DNA of 13,685 bases from positions 2,316,221 to 2,329,905 of the forward strand of contig NZ_OOHN01000008.1 in the NCBI RefSeq assembly GCF_900323545.1, written 5' to 3'. Every line of letters starts with the position of its first letter. The stretch's first letter is position 1. The notes under the pieces are model-generated. The model was not told the DNA's origin. It ran no database searches and was given only the letters and a program-made list of their open reading frames with translations. The DNA is from Actinomyces sp. Marseille-P3109 (GTDB lineage Bacteria; Actinomycetota; Actinomycetes; Actinomycetales; Actinomycetaceae). Made by a program: the position numbers and the translations under genes. Shown in pieces: positions 1 through 6,120 of this stretch.

Positions 1-419
1 CCCGAGCAGGCCGACACCGACCAGCCCCCACGCCCCCGCCGCCCCAACGAGCGTCTTGATGAGCGCCTTGATGCCGTTGCTGCACTCTCCACGGCCTGAT
101 CGTGCCAGTACCGCCTCGCGCTGTCCCGGCTCACCCCGGCCGCGGCTCCCGCCCGGGTCAGCGTTGCTCCGGCCAGGACCGCCTGGGCGACCTTGACACG
201 TCTGGCCTGGTCGGACTGGACCGTCCCACCCCGTCGTCCGCCTACCAGCTCCACCCCCACCGCCTGGCACCACAGACTCACCGACCCACGACAGCACCCC
301 AGATCCCGAGCCACCGCCGAAGCCGACTCACCAGCCACCACCCGCGCCACCGCATCACGACGCACACCCTGACCAAACCAAGCCCCAGACACAAAACACC
401 CCTCCCACGAGCGGTGCAT
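1..419 (-). CDS. Transposase-like helix-turn-helix protein, N-terminal part, runs off the left edge
   Basis: The minus-strand frame is open from an ATG at 419 to the window edge (139 codons, no stop). It reads as two successive helix-turn-helix units: one around residues 20-50 (RRDAVARVVAGESASAVARD, then a GSVSLWCQAVG recognition-helix pattern) and one around residues 70-105 (KVAQAVLAGATLTRAGAAAG, then VSRDSARRYW). They are joined by a basic GGRRGG linker and followed by an Arg/Ser-rich stretch. Paired helix-turn-helix units of this kind are usual at the N-terminus of IS transposases (IS30, IS3 or IS481 types), but no catalytic DDE region lies inside the window, so the family cannot be fixed. 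The frame stays open upstream of 419, so the start is uncertain; a GGTGG lies just before this ATG. It could also be a non-transposase regulator or an IS remnant. Confidence 0.55.
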   Translation of the reverse strand, partial: MHRSWEGCFVSGAWFGQGVRRDAVARVVAGESASAVARDLGCCRGSVSLWCQAVGVELVGGRRGGTVQSDQARRVKVAQAVLAGATLTRAGAAAGVSRDSARRYWHDQAVESAATASRRSSRRSLGRRGRGGWSVSACS

Positions 420-480
420 CCACCACCAGACCCCACCGTCGTTTATGAAGATTTGGTCGAAGTGTTGAGTGCGAGCAAGC

Positions 481-499
481 GCTGGCGGTACGTGCCAGC
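481..499. other. Short inverted repeat between the HTH gene and the Nudix gene
   Basis: GCTGGC at 481-486 and GCCAGC at 494-499 are perfect 6-bp arms around a 7-nt spacer. They sit in a stretch (about 440-480) that is less GC-rich than its surroundings. This could be the outer end of an insertion element belonging to the HTH gene, or a chance hairpin. No matching terminal repeat can be tested because the other end lies outside the window. Confidence 0.25.
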
Positions 500-551
500 A
501 CCTGGTGACTCCCGGCCGACCCCACCTCCACCTCCACGGCGAGTGATCGTC

Positions 552-557
552 TAGGCT
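552..557 (+). promoter_or_regulatory. Candidate -10 box for a leaderless Nudix mRNA
   Basis: TAGGCT fits the actinobacterial -10 pattern TANNNT and ends exactly 6 nt before the A of the Nudix ATG at 564. There is no convincing Shine-Dalgarno sequence between them. The same geometry occurs before the tetR gene (5263-5268). No clear -35 is seen, so this is an inference. Confidence 0.4.
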
Positions 558-563
558 CGCGGC

Positions 564-1064
564 ATGGCGACTCCGGAGTTCATCGTCTCCCTGCGGCAGA
601 AGATCGGGCACGACATGCTGTGGCTGCCGGGGGTGAGCATCGTCGTCGTCGACGAGGCCGGCCGGATCCTGCTGGGGCGGCGGGCCGACAATGGTCGGTG
701 GGCGGTGGTCTCCGGCATCCCCGAGCCCGGCGAGCAGCCCGCGGTGGCGATCCGGCGCGAGTGCCTGGAGGAGACCGGCGTGGACGTGGAGGTGCTGGCG
801 CTCACGAGCGTGACCGCGGGCGATCCCTTCGCCTTCCCCAACGGGGACAACTGCGTGTTCATGGACATCAACTTCGTGGGGCGGGCGCGGCCCGACGCCG
901 CTTCCCGGGCCCATGCGGCCGACGACGAGTCCACGCACGTGGGTTGGTTCGAGCCGAATGCGCTGCCCGAGCCGTTGCTGGGCTCGACGCCCGGGCGCAT
1001 TGAGGCGGCGTTGGCATGGCTGGCCGATCCGACGTCGGGTGCCCACTTCCACCCCGCGTTCTGA
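564..1064 (+). CDS. Nudix hydrolase (NUDIX domain protein)
   Basis: Encodes 166 residues with a complete Nudix box at residues 51-73 (G51-x5-E57-x7-R65-E66-x2-E69-E70-x-G72-V73), the Mg2+-binding loop-helix that hydrolyses nucleoside diphosphates linked to another group. The N-terminal strand LPGVSIVVVDEAGRILLGRR and the RWAVVSGIPEPGE segment are typical of the MutT-like fold. Length is normal for a single-domain Nudix enzyme of the group often annotated as ADP-ribose or NTP pyrophosphohydrolase, but the substrate cannot be read from the sequence. The start lacks a Shine-Dalgarno sequence and may be leaderless. It is a single gene, convergent with the downstream VOC gene and separated from it by an inverted repeat. 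Family call firm, substrate unknown. Confidence 0.93.
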   Translation: MATPEFIVSLRQKIGHDMLWLPGVSIVVVDEAGRILLGRRADNGRWAVVSGIPEPGEQPAVAIRRECLEETGVDVEVLALTSVTAGDPFAFPNGDNCVFMDINFVGRARPDAASRAHAADDESTHVGWFEPNALPEPLLGSTPGRIEAALAWLADPTSGAHFHPAF

Positions 1065-1101
1065 CTCCGCGCACCACCTTCCGTCCGGCCGGGGACATCC
1101 C

Positions 1102-1138
1102 ACGCGTACGGAAACAGGAATTCTGTCCCCGTACGCGT
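1102..1138. terminator. 37-bp near-perfect palindrome between convergent genes, probable bidirectional terminator
   Basis: ACGCGTACGG at 1102-1111 is the exact reverse complement of 1129-1138, and the inner part continues with ACAG/CTGT arms around an EcoRI-like GAATTC core, so almost the whole 37 bp is self-complementary. It lies between the stop of the Nudix gene (1064) and the stop of the VOC gene (1218), which are convergent. That position fits a shared terminator. There is no clean U-run on either side, so a repeat element or a protein-binding palindrome is also possible. Confidence 0.5.
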
Positions 1139-1190
1139 CGATGGCACCCACCAGCGGCAGAACGTCCCCGACGGCGCCGAATGCCCCCGA
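1125..1190. repeat. Intergenic repeat motif, first copy (two sub-units)
   Basis: 1164-1190 matches 8001-8027 at 22 of 27 positions (core GTCCCCnACGGCGnCGAnTG). A related sub-unit, GTCCCCnnnnGCGTCGAT, begins at 1125 and overlaps the right arm of the palindrome above. Both copies lie just downstream of the 3' end of a minus-strand gene (VOC stop at 1218, hemQ stop at 8038). This suggests a small dispersed intergenic element that may be transcribed at gene ends; function unknown. Confidence 0.4.
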
Positions 1191-1217
1191 CCGCAAGAAA
1201 AGGCGAGACAGCTGCGG

Positions 1218-1730
1218 TCAGACCTCGGGCACCTCGATGCCGACGCGCCGGAAGTTGTCGGCCTGCTCACTGCCGGGGTCCAGGGGCCTGGCGGCGGTGA
1301 GGACGACGTGCACGCCCTCGGGGGTGGTGACCTCGACCTCGGAGGAGTTCCACGGCGTGATGCGCGGGCCGGTGACGCTGCCCGGTCGGCGCTGCTCGCA
1401 GGCCGTGGCGATCTCGTCGATCTGGGACAGGACGCAGGCGAAACTGACGCTCATCGCGGAGCCAGGGGCCGGGGAGGGCTCCTGCGAGGCCGGCACCAGA
1501 AGGACGTCCTGGAAGGCCCAGCGGCGCAGATGCACGAGCCGGCCGGGAATGCTGAACAGGGGGAAGAAGCCGAGTACCTCCGTCCAGAAGTCCACCGAGG
1601 CGTCCAGGTCCGACGTCGGGACGGTGACGAACATCGGCATCCCGTAGATGCCGTGGAAGGGCTCGGGAGGCTGGGCGTCCTCTCTGGGCGTGGGGACCGG
1701 ACTCATCTCGAATGCGTTGAAGGTGCTCAT
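1218..1730 (-). CDS. VOC superfamily (glyoxalase/bleomycin-resistance-like) protein
   Basis: Encodes 170 residues. The segment MPMFVTVPTSDLDASVDFW, followed by TEVLGFFPLF, and the late strand EVEVTTPEGVHVVL are the signature of a vicinal-oxygen-chelate domain (beta-alpha-beta-beta-beta repeats), used by glyoxalases, dioxygenases and antibiotic-binding proteins. Metal ligands are not obvious, so it may bind rather than convert a ligand. An upstream GTG at 1751 is in frame but lies inside the promoter/operator at 1737-1767. The ATG at 1730 is therefore the better start and would sit at the transcription start (leaderless). The first 25 residues are a Pro/Glu-rich tail. The gene is transcribed alone. 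The MerR-type operator upstream suggests induction by a small molecule or drug. Confidence 0.88.
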   Translation of the reverse strand: MSTFNAFEMSPVPTPREDAQPPEPFHGIYGMPMFVTVPTSDLDASVDFWTEVLGFFPLFSIPGRLVHLRRWAFQDVLLVPASQEPSPAPGSAMSVSFACVLSQIDEIATACEQRRPGSVTGPRITPWNSSEVEVTTPEGVHVVLTAARPLDPGSEQADNFRRVGIEVPEV

Positions 1731-1736
1731 GCGCGC

Positions 1737-1767
1737 AGCCTTATCCCTCACGCTACGTAAGGGTCAA
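1737..1767 (-). promoter_or_regulatory. MerR-type promoter/operator of the VOC gene
   Basis: On the minus strand, TTGACC (1767-1762) is followed by an imperfect palindrome, CCCTTACGTAGCGTGAGGG (1763-1745), and then TAAGGCT (1743-1737) as a -10. The spacing between the -35 and the -10 hexamer is 18-19 bp, longer than the usual 17, with the palindrome filling the spacer. This is the hallmark of promoters untwisted by MerR-family activators. Transcription would begin about at the ATG at 1730. No merR gene lies in the window, so the regulator must be elsewhere. Reading is from pattern only. Confidence 0.65.
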
Positions 1768-1828
1768 GGCCGGCCCGGGCCACTTCTCCGTCTCCTCCCG
1801 GCCGACGGGCGAGTGCGGGCAGAAGCCG

Positions 1829-1855
1829 TCGTCACACCGACGGCCGGCGTGACGA
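1829..1855. terminator. Weak hairpin after the isochorismatase gene
   Basis: TCGTCAC (1829-1835) and GTGACGA (1849-1855) form a 7-bp stem around a 13-nt loop, 29 bp past the stop codon of the minus-strand hydrolase. No U-tract follows. It may end that transcript before it reaches the VOC promoter; low certainty. Confidence 0.3.
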
Positions 1856-1883
1856 TGTGTTCCTCCCCTGGTGGAGAGATGAA

Positions 1884-2528
1884 TCAGAACGGCGCGATCG
1901 CGGAGGCGACGAGGTTACTGCGCGACAACGGCTCGTCACGGCCAAGTGCCCGGCACCAGTCATCAGTGGTGGCCACCGCCGCCCAGTTGGAGTGCAGCAG
2001 CGCCATGAGTGTGGAGTGCACCGTGCGCGCATCCACCTTTCCCGCGCGGTTGCTCAGGTTGATGGCACCGACGGCGTCTGAGAGCACCTCCGTCGTCAGG
2101 CCGATCGTCTCACCCCAGGCCGCTGAGGCCAGGATGCAGTTGTTCGCCATGAATCCAACGAGCGTCACAGTGTCGACACCCTGCTCGTGCAGCCACGCGG
2201 CGAGGTCTGTTCCCGCGTAGATCGACCCGCGGTGCTTGACGACGCGCTTCCACTGCGGGGTCCGCCGGCGCTCGATGCTCGGGCAGAGGCCGAAGCCCTT
2301 CCCGCCGGGGTCGAAGATCGCACCGCCGGGCGGACCGGCATGCTGCACGCAGACCACGGGGAGTCCGGCGTTCTCGGCGGCGTCGAGTGCCCTCTCGATC
2401 TGCTTCAGGCAGTCGTTCAGGCTCGGGTAGCGGATGCGCAGCGGCGGGCGGGCGTACTCCTTCTGCACGTCGACGACGACAAGCGCCCGGCGAGGGCTGG
2501 TTCGGGCCAGTTCATCGGGATCAGTCAC
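1884..2528 (-). CDS. Isochorismatase-family cysteine hydrolase
   Basis: Encodes 214 residues from a GTG at 2528. This start is chosen because GGAGG (2537-2533) lies 4 nt upstream and the next residues MTDPDELARTSPRR lead straight into the first core strand; an upstream in-frame start (2576) has no such site. The family's catalytic triad is visible: D20 in LVVVDVQKEY, K98 in VVKHRGSIYAGTDL and C131 in GFMANNCILAS, the last with the usual Cys after NN. Such enzymes hydrolyse amides or vinyl ethers (nicotinamidase, N-carbamoylsarcosine amidase, isochorismatase). The substrate cannot be told. It is divergent from the GlxA-type regulator, a pairing often seen where the regulator controls the hydrolase. 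Length is normal. Confidence 0.92.
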   Translation of the reverse strand: MTDPDELARTSPRRALVVVDVQKEYARPPLRIRYPSLNDCLKQIERALDAAENAGLPVVCVQHAGPPGGAIFDPGGKGFGLCPSIERRRTPQWKRVVKHRGSIYAGTDLAAWLHEQGVDTVTLVGFMANNCILASAAWGETIGLTTEVLSDAVGAINLSNRAGKVDARTVHSTLMALLHSNWAAVATTDDWCRALGRDEPLSRSNLVASAIAPF

Positions 2529-2697
2529 GGTGCCTCCAAAGGTGCGCGCCTTGGCGCGGTGGTTGCGTGGTGACACTCAGAATGTGCGATCGGACTGACG
2601 CCCACCAGTGGCACGTATGCTCCTTAACGATGGTTTCACGCCAATCCGATGAGGCGTGCCGAGGTGGCACAAGGCAGGAAGTATCCAGGGAGGCCTC
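2529..2697. promoter_or_regulatory. Divergent promoter region of the hydrolase and the AraC-type regulator
   Basis: This 169-bp gap must hold both promoters. On the plus strand TATGCT (2616-2621) is a plausible -10, with CTGACG (2595-2600) as a poor -35 at 15 bp. GTGGCAC occurs twice in direct orientation (2608-2614 and 2664-2670). The second copy also forms an inverted pair with GTGCC at 2656-2660, making an operator candidate for the GlxA-type regulator. Both genes have a GGAGG-type ribosome site 4 nt before the start codon. Confidence 0.4.
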
Positions 2698-3810
2698 ATG
2701 CATATCGCCGTCTACGCCTTCAACGGCATCACCATGTTCCACCTGTCGATCCCCCAGATGGTCTTCGGGACCGTGAGACAGCTGGGGCTGGCGGACTGGC
2801 GGGTCTCGTTGTTCACCACCGGCTCCGGAACGACGGCACTCTTGGAGAGCACCGCCGCTCCCGAGACCGCCGTGAGCACCGAGACTCCGACACCACCAAC
2901 GCATCGGGAGGATCCGGCAACCTCGCCCTCCTCGCTACCCACTCTCTCCATCCGCACCTCGGAGGGCTACATCCTCAGCGGCCTAGGCGGTCCGGAACTG
3001 GCGCGAGAGGCTGACGTCGTCGTGGTCCCGGCATGGTTCGCCGACGGGCGCGCCGCTGGAGAGGACCTGCGCTCGCTACTGAAGACTGCGCACGCGCGCG
3101 GCGCCGGCGTCGTCGGTCTGTGCCTGGGGGCGATCCCGCTGGCCGAGGCCGGCCTCATCGGCGGGCGCCGGGCGGTGACGCACTGGCGGGCCTTCGAACC
3201 GCTGGCGCGTGAGCACCCGGAGATCGCGCTGGACGAGTCGGTTCTGTACGTCGACCACGGTGACGTCCTGACCTCGGCGGGTGCGGCGTCGGGACTGGAT
3301 GCCTGTCTCCACCTGGTGCGCACGCGGCTGGGCGCACAGGCCGCCAACGAGGTGGCGCGCCAGCTCGTCATCGCGCCGCACCGGGAGGGCGGGCAGGCCC
3401 AGTACATCGAGCGGCCAGTGCCGCAGCAGGCCGGGGACGATCCGATCAGCCGCACGGTGGGCTGGGCGCTGAAGCACCTGGGCGAGCCGCTGCCGGTGGA
3501 GCGACTGGCGAGGACGGCACAGATGAGCGCTCGTTCCTTCATCCGCGCCTTCCGGGAGGCGACCGGTACCGCGCCGGCGACCTGGGTGCGCGCCCAGCGG
3601 GTGCGCGAGGCCCAGCGCCTCCTGGAGAGCACGGACCTGGCGATCGAGCAGGTGGCCTCGACCTGCGGCTTCGGCAGCGCCGTCACCTTGCGGCAGGCCT
3701 TCGCCCGGGCGCTCGGCACGACGCCGTCGGCCTATCGACGCCGGTTCCGCGCCGATCCCCCAATCTCACGGACGCCTCAGGCTGTGCCGGCCGGGACATT
3801 CGACACGTAG
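2698..3810 (+). CDS. GlxA/FtrA-type AraC-family transcriptional regulator with DJ-1/PfpI domain
   Basis: Encodes 370 residues from the ATG at 2698, preceded by GGGAGG with a 4-nt spacer; an earlier in-frame ATG (2656) lacks a ribosome site. Residues 1-190 form a class-I glutamine-amidotransferase-like (DJ-1/PfpI) domain with the nucleophile-elbow motif GLCLGAIPLAEAGLI (C142) and the THW motif usual in the GlxA group. Residues about 255-355 carry two AraC helix-turn-helix units (VERLARTAQMSARSFIRAF and AIEQVASTCGFGSAVTLRQAF) ending in TPSAYRRRFR. Members regulate catabolic or detoxification genes and do not normally act as amidotransferases. Residues 48-84 are a Thr/Pro/Ser-rich low-complexity insertion that most relatives lack. 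It probably controls the divergent cysteine hydrolase and itself. Family firm, inducer unknown. Confidence 0.92.
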   Translation: MHIAVYAFNGITMFHLSIPQMVFGTVRQLGLADWRVSLFTTGSGTTALLESTAAPETAVSTETPTPPTHREDPATSPSSLPTLSIRTSEGYILSGLGGPELAREADVVVVPAWFADGRAAGEDLRSLLKTAHARGAGVVGLCLGAIPLAEAGLIGGRRAVTHWRAFEPLAREHPEIALDESVLYVDHGDVLTSAGAASGLDACLHLVRTRLGAQAANEVARQLVIAPHREGGQAQYIERPVPQQAGDDPISRTVGWALKHLGEPLPVERLARTAQMSARSFIRAFREATGTAPATWVRAQRVREAQRLLESTDLAIEQVASTCGFGSAVTLRQAFARALGTTPSAYRRRFRADPPISRTPQAVPAGTFDT

Positions 3811-3821
3811 GGCCGTCTTCG

Positions 3822-3896
3822 GCGTCGAGCCGGGCATATCTCGCGTAGCCCAACGGAAAAACGGTAGGGCTAGGCGAGATATGCCCGGCTCGACGC
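3822..3896. terminator. Very long hairpin between convergent genes (29 bp of stem), probable bidirectional terminator or repeat element
   Basis: The 23 nt at 3822-3844 are the exact reverse complement of 3874-3896. After one G-G mismatch (3845/3873) the stem resumes with TAGCCC (3846-3851) and GGGCTA (3867-3872), closing a 15-nt A-rich loop that contains ACGG twice. It lies between the stop of the AraC-type regulator (3810) and the stop of the alpha-amylase gene (3915). A perfect stem this long exceeds what intrinsic termination needs, so it may also be a mobile or REP-type palindromic element lodged there. Confidence 0.7.
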
Positions 3897-3914
3897 GAGG
3901 TGGAACGGACGGGG

Positions 3915-5237
3915 TCACTCCGCGGGCGGCTCGACGACGAGCGGCGCCTCGCCCGGAGCGCGCACCTCGGCGCGGGGCGTCGGCTCCAGGCTGAGACTCA
4001 CGTGCAGTCGCTGCCCCTCCTCGCCGACGGCGTCGTAGGACAGCTGCGGGTTGTCCAGCCCGGTGACCTCGGTGCGGGCGCGCACGAGCCAGGGGTGGCG
4101 CCGCCGCAGCCCGATGAGGTCCTGGTGGAGTCGCAGCATCCAGGCGCCCTGCGGCGCGAGCTCGGACGGCGCGGCCGGCAGGGAGGGGCGGACCTCGTCG
4201 TCGCCACCGAGGGTCTCGGTCTTCACCCCGCGGAAGGCCTGATCGTCCCCGTAGTAGACGCTGGGCACACCGCCCACGGTCATGAGCAGGACGACGGCGA
4301 GCGCAGCCCCACCGGCTCCGACCTTGCTGGCGATGCGGGTGACGTCGTGGTTGCCGACGAAGGTGGCCGGGACGAAGCGATCCAGCAGCTCGTTGTGGCG
4401 CTTCAGGCACCAGTCGAGCTCGTAGAAGTTGACGTCGGCCAGTGAGCTCCAGGTGGCCTTCCACAGCTCGTACTGGGTGACGGTGTCCACGGTGGAGGCC
4501 TCCACGAAGCCGGCGTAGTCGCCGTGGATGACCTCGCCCATGAACCAGGCGTCGGGGTGGCGCTCTCGCACGGCGGGAAGGACGCTCGCCCAGAAGGCTG
4601 GGTCGACGGCGTAGGCGGCGTCCAGGCGCCAGGCGCTCGCGCCGCGGTCGAGCCAGTGGGTGAGCACCCGCACGGCCAGGTCGCGCACCTCAGTGGAGTC
4701 GTGGTTGAGGGCGGCCAGGGACTCGTGCCCCTCGAAGGTGGCGTAGCCGGGGCCGCCGGCCGCGTCGCCGCTGCCGCCCTCTCCGGCTGCCGCGTCATCG
4801 AAGCGGAAGAGGCTGCGCTCCCCTCCCCCGGCGCGGGCGGCGCGGAACAGGGGGTGCTCGGTGCCGACGTGCCCGAGCACGCCGTCGAGCATGAGGGACA
4901 GGCCGCGAGCGCGGCAGGCATCGGCGAGGCGGTCGAAGGCGGCATCGTCACCCAGGCGGGGGTCGATGCGCAGGTGGTCGGTGGTGTCGTAGCCGTGGGT
5001 GGATGAGACGAAGATGGGGCCGAGTGACAGCCCGTTGGCGCCCAGCTCGACGGCGTAGTCGAGCCAGGGCGCCAGGCGGTCCAGGCGCGCGGGGGCGCCG
5101 GGCTCGGTCAGGGGTGCGCCCGGCTCAGGGCGGATGGGGGCGCCGGTGGCGCCGAGGGGGTAGACCTGCCACCAGATGGCGTGGTCGATCCAGGCGGGGG
5201 TTACGGGATGGCTTATTCCAGACGACTCACTAGTCAT
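3915..5237 (-). CDS. Glycoside hydrolase family 13 (alpha-amylase-like) enzyme
   Basis: Encodes 440 residues with the GH13 (beta/alpha)8 motifs in order: WWQVYPLG near the start; LGANGLSLGPIFVSSTHGYDTTDH (the beta-2/beta-3 region); region I LMLDGVLGH (D118, H123; the usual Asn before His is replaced); region II AWRLDAAYA with nucleophile D206; region III FMGEVIHG with acid/base E235; region IV FVGNHDVTR with D298. All three catalytic carboxylates are present, so it should be active on alpha-glucosidic bonds. There is no signal peptide, which indicates a cytoplasmic maltodextrin or glycogen-derived substrate. It is shorter than secreted amylases. Residues 150-166 are a Gly/Ala-rich insertion. 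GGAG lies only 2 nt before the ATG, an unusually tight spacing. Divergent from tetR, which may regulate it. Confidence 0.92.
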   Translation of the reverse strand: MTSESSGISHPVTPAWIDHAIWWQVYPLGATGAPIRPEPGAPLTEPGAPARLDRLAPWLDYAVELGANGLSLGPIFVSSTHGYDTTDHLRIDPRLGDDAAFDRLADACRARGLSLMLDGVLGHVGTEHPLFRAARAGGGERSLFRFDDAAAGEGGSGDAAGGPGYATFEGHESLAALNHDSTEVRDLAVRVLTHWLDRGASAWRLDAAYAVDPAFWASVLPAVRERHPDAWFMGEVIHGDYAGFVEASTVDTVTQYELWKATWSSLADVNFYELDWCLKRHNELLDRFVPATFVGNHDVTRIASKVGAGGAALAVVLLMTVGGVPSVYYGDDQAFRGVKTETLGGDDEVRPSLPAAPSELAPQGAWMLRLHQDLIGLRRRHPWLVRARTEVTGLDNPQLSYDAVGEEGQRLHVSLSLEPTPRAEVRAPGEAPLVVEPPAE

Positions 5238-5243
5238 GTCTCC

Positions 5244-5274
5244 AAGGGTGCGCCGAACCCGTTAGCATGTCAAG
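5244..5274. promoter_or_regulatory. Compact divergent promoter with candidate TetR operator
   Basis: Only 37 bp separate the ATG of the amylase (5237) from the GTG of tetR (5275). GGGTgCGcCGaACCC at 5246-5260 is a 15-bp imperfect palindrome and a fitting operator. On the plus strand TAGCAT (5263-5268) ends 6 nt before the tetR GTG, giving a probable leaderless mRNA. On the minus strand TTGACA (5273-5268) is a perfect -35 for the amylase, but its -10 at 17 bp spacing (CACCCT, 5250-5245) is poor and overlaps the palindrome. A TetR dimer bound there would block both directions. Confidence 0.55.
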
Positions 5275-5889
5275 GTGCCGTCCCGTACCGATAAGCGCCC
5301 ACGTCTGCGCATGGACCCCACCGAGCGCCGCGAGCTCATTCTGACCGCGGCGAGCCGCGCCTTCGCGAGCCGCCCGTACGAGGAGGTCTCGCTGGCCGCG
5401 ATCGCTCAGGAGGCCCATGCCTCTGAGGCGCTGGTGCACAAGTACTTCACGAGCAAGGCCGGCATCTACGCCCAGATCCTTCAGCGCGCCACCGACGAGC
5501 TCGCCGAGCGCACCCGGCAGGCCGACGACGCCCTACCCCCGAACTCCTCGGCGCGCGACCGGGTACGCACCTCGATCCTGACCTACCTGGACTTCATCGC
5601 GGAGCGCTCCCCCGGTTGGATGGCCTACCAGATCCTCGCGGGGCACGAGCCGGGCGAGGCCGCCCAGGTGCGTCAGGCGGCCCGTGAGGCGGCAGTGGCG
5701 GCACTGTCCGACGTCGTCGGTGGCAGTCGGGGGCACCGCGACGACTTCGCCTTCTGGGGCTACCTGGGTTTCCTCGACGACGCCTGCCTGCGCTGGGTGC
5801 GCGCCGGCTGCCCGGCCGAGCAGCGCCACAGTCTGGTCGACGCGGCGCTGGGCTGCCTGGAGGGGGCGCTCGGCGACTGGCGGGCATGA
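5275..5889 (+). CDS. TetR-family transcriptional regulator
   Basis: Encodes 204 residues. The N-terminal DNA-binding domain is clear: RRELILTAASRAFASRPYEE followed by the helix-turn-helix at about residues 38-58 (VSLAAIAQEAHASEALVHKYF) and FTSKAGIYAQIL, the usual end of TetR helix 4. Residues 70-204 are the helical ligand-binding half, which has no recognisable ligand signature. The start is taken as the GTG at 5275 because TAGCAT lies 6 nt upstream (leaderless). An ATG at 5311 would remove the basic N-terminal arm but keep the fold, and cannot be excluded. Divergence from the GH13 gene with overlapping promoters suggests it represses that gene and itself. Confidence 0.92.
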   Translation: MPSRTDKRPRLRMDPTERRELILTAASRAFASRPYEEVSLAAIAQEAHASEALVHKYFTSKAGIYAQILQRATDELAERTRQADDALPPNSSARDRVRTSILTYLDFIAERSPGWMAYQILAGHEPGEAAQVRQAAREAAVAALSDVVGGSRGHRDDFAFWGYLGFLDDACLRWVRAGCPAEQRHSLVDAALGCLEGALGDWRA

Positions 5890-6050
5890 GGAGCGGGCGC
5901 GGGCCGGCCGACTGCGCCGTCGGACCACAGCGGCTCAGCGCGACCCCGAGCGGGTCGGGTCCCACGGTCAGAGAAGTGCAGGACCGGCATCAGCTCGGAG
6001 ACCCCGAAAGAAAAGGCGGCAGGACGAGACGAGACAGGACGAAGACAAGA

Positions 6051-6087
6051 ACGTGGGGCCCACCTCGCCAGGAGGTGGGCCCCACGT
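6051..6087. terminator. dps: Perfect 16-bp hairpin, terminator of dps (and possibly of tetR)
   Basis: 6051-6066 is the exact reverse complement of 6072-6087, with a 5-nt loop (GCCAG). It begins 34 bp past the dps stop codon (6121, minus strand). On that strand a pyrimidine-rich tract (TTCTTGTCTTCG) follows, which fits intrinsic termination. The rest of the tetR-dps gap (5890-6120) shows only a small stem (CGACCC 5941-5946 with GGGTCG 5952-5957) and a purine-rich run at 6005-6050; I see no gene in it. Confidence 0.75.
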
Positions 6088-6120
6088 CGAAGAGCCGGAG
6101 CGTCGGCGCGAGCCTCGGGC

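Noticed and set aside
102..554. Plus-strand frame rich in Pro/Arg/His at the left end
   Set aside because: It is antisense to the helix-turn-helix gene, has the low-complexity look of a shadow and no ribosome site.
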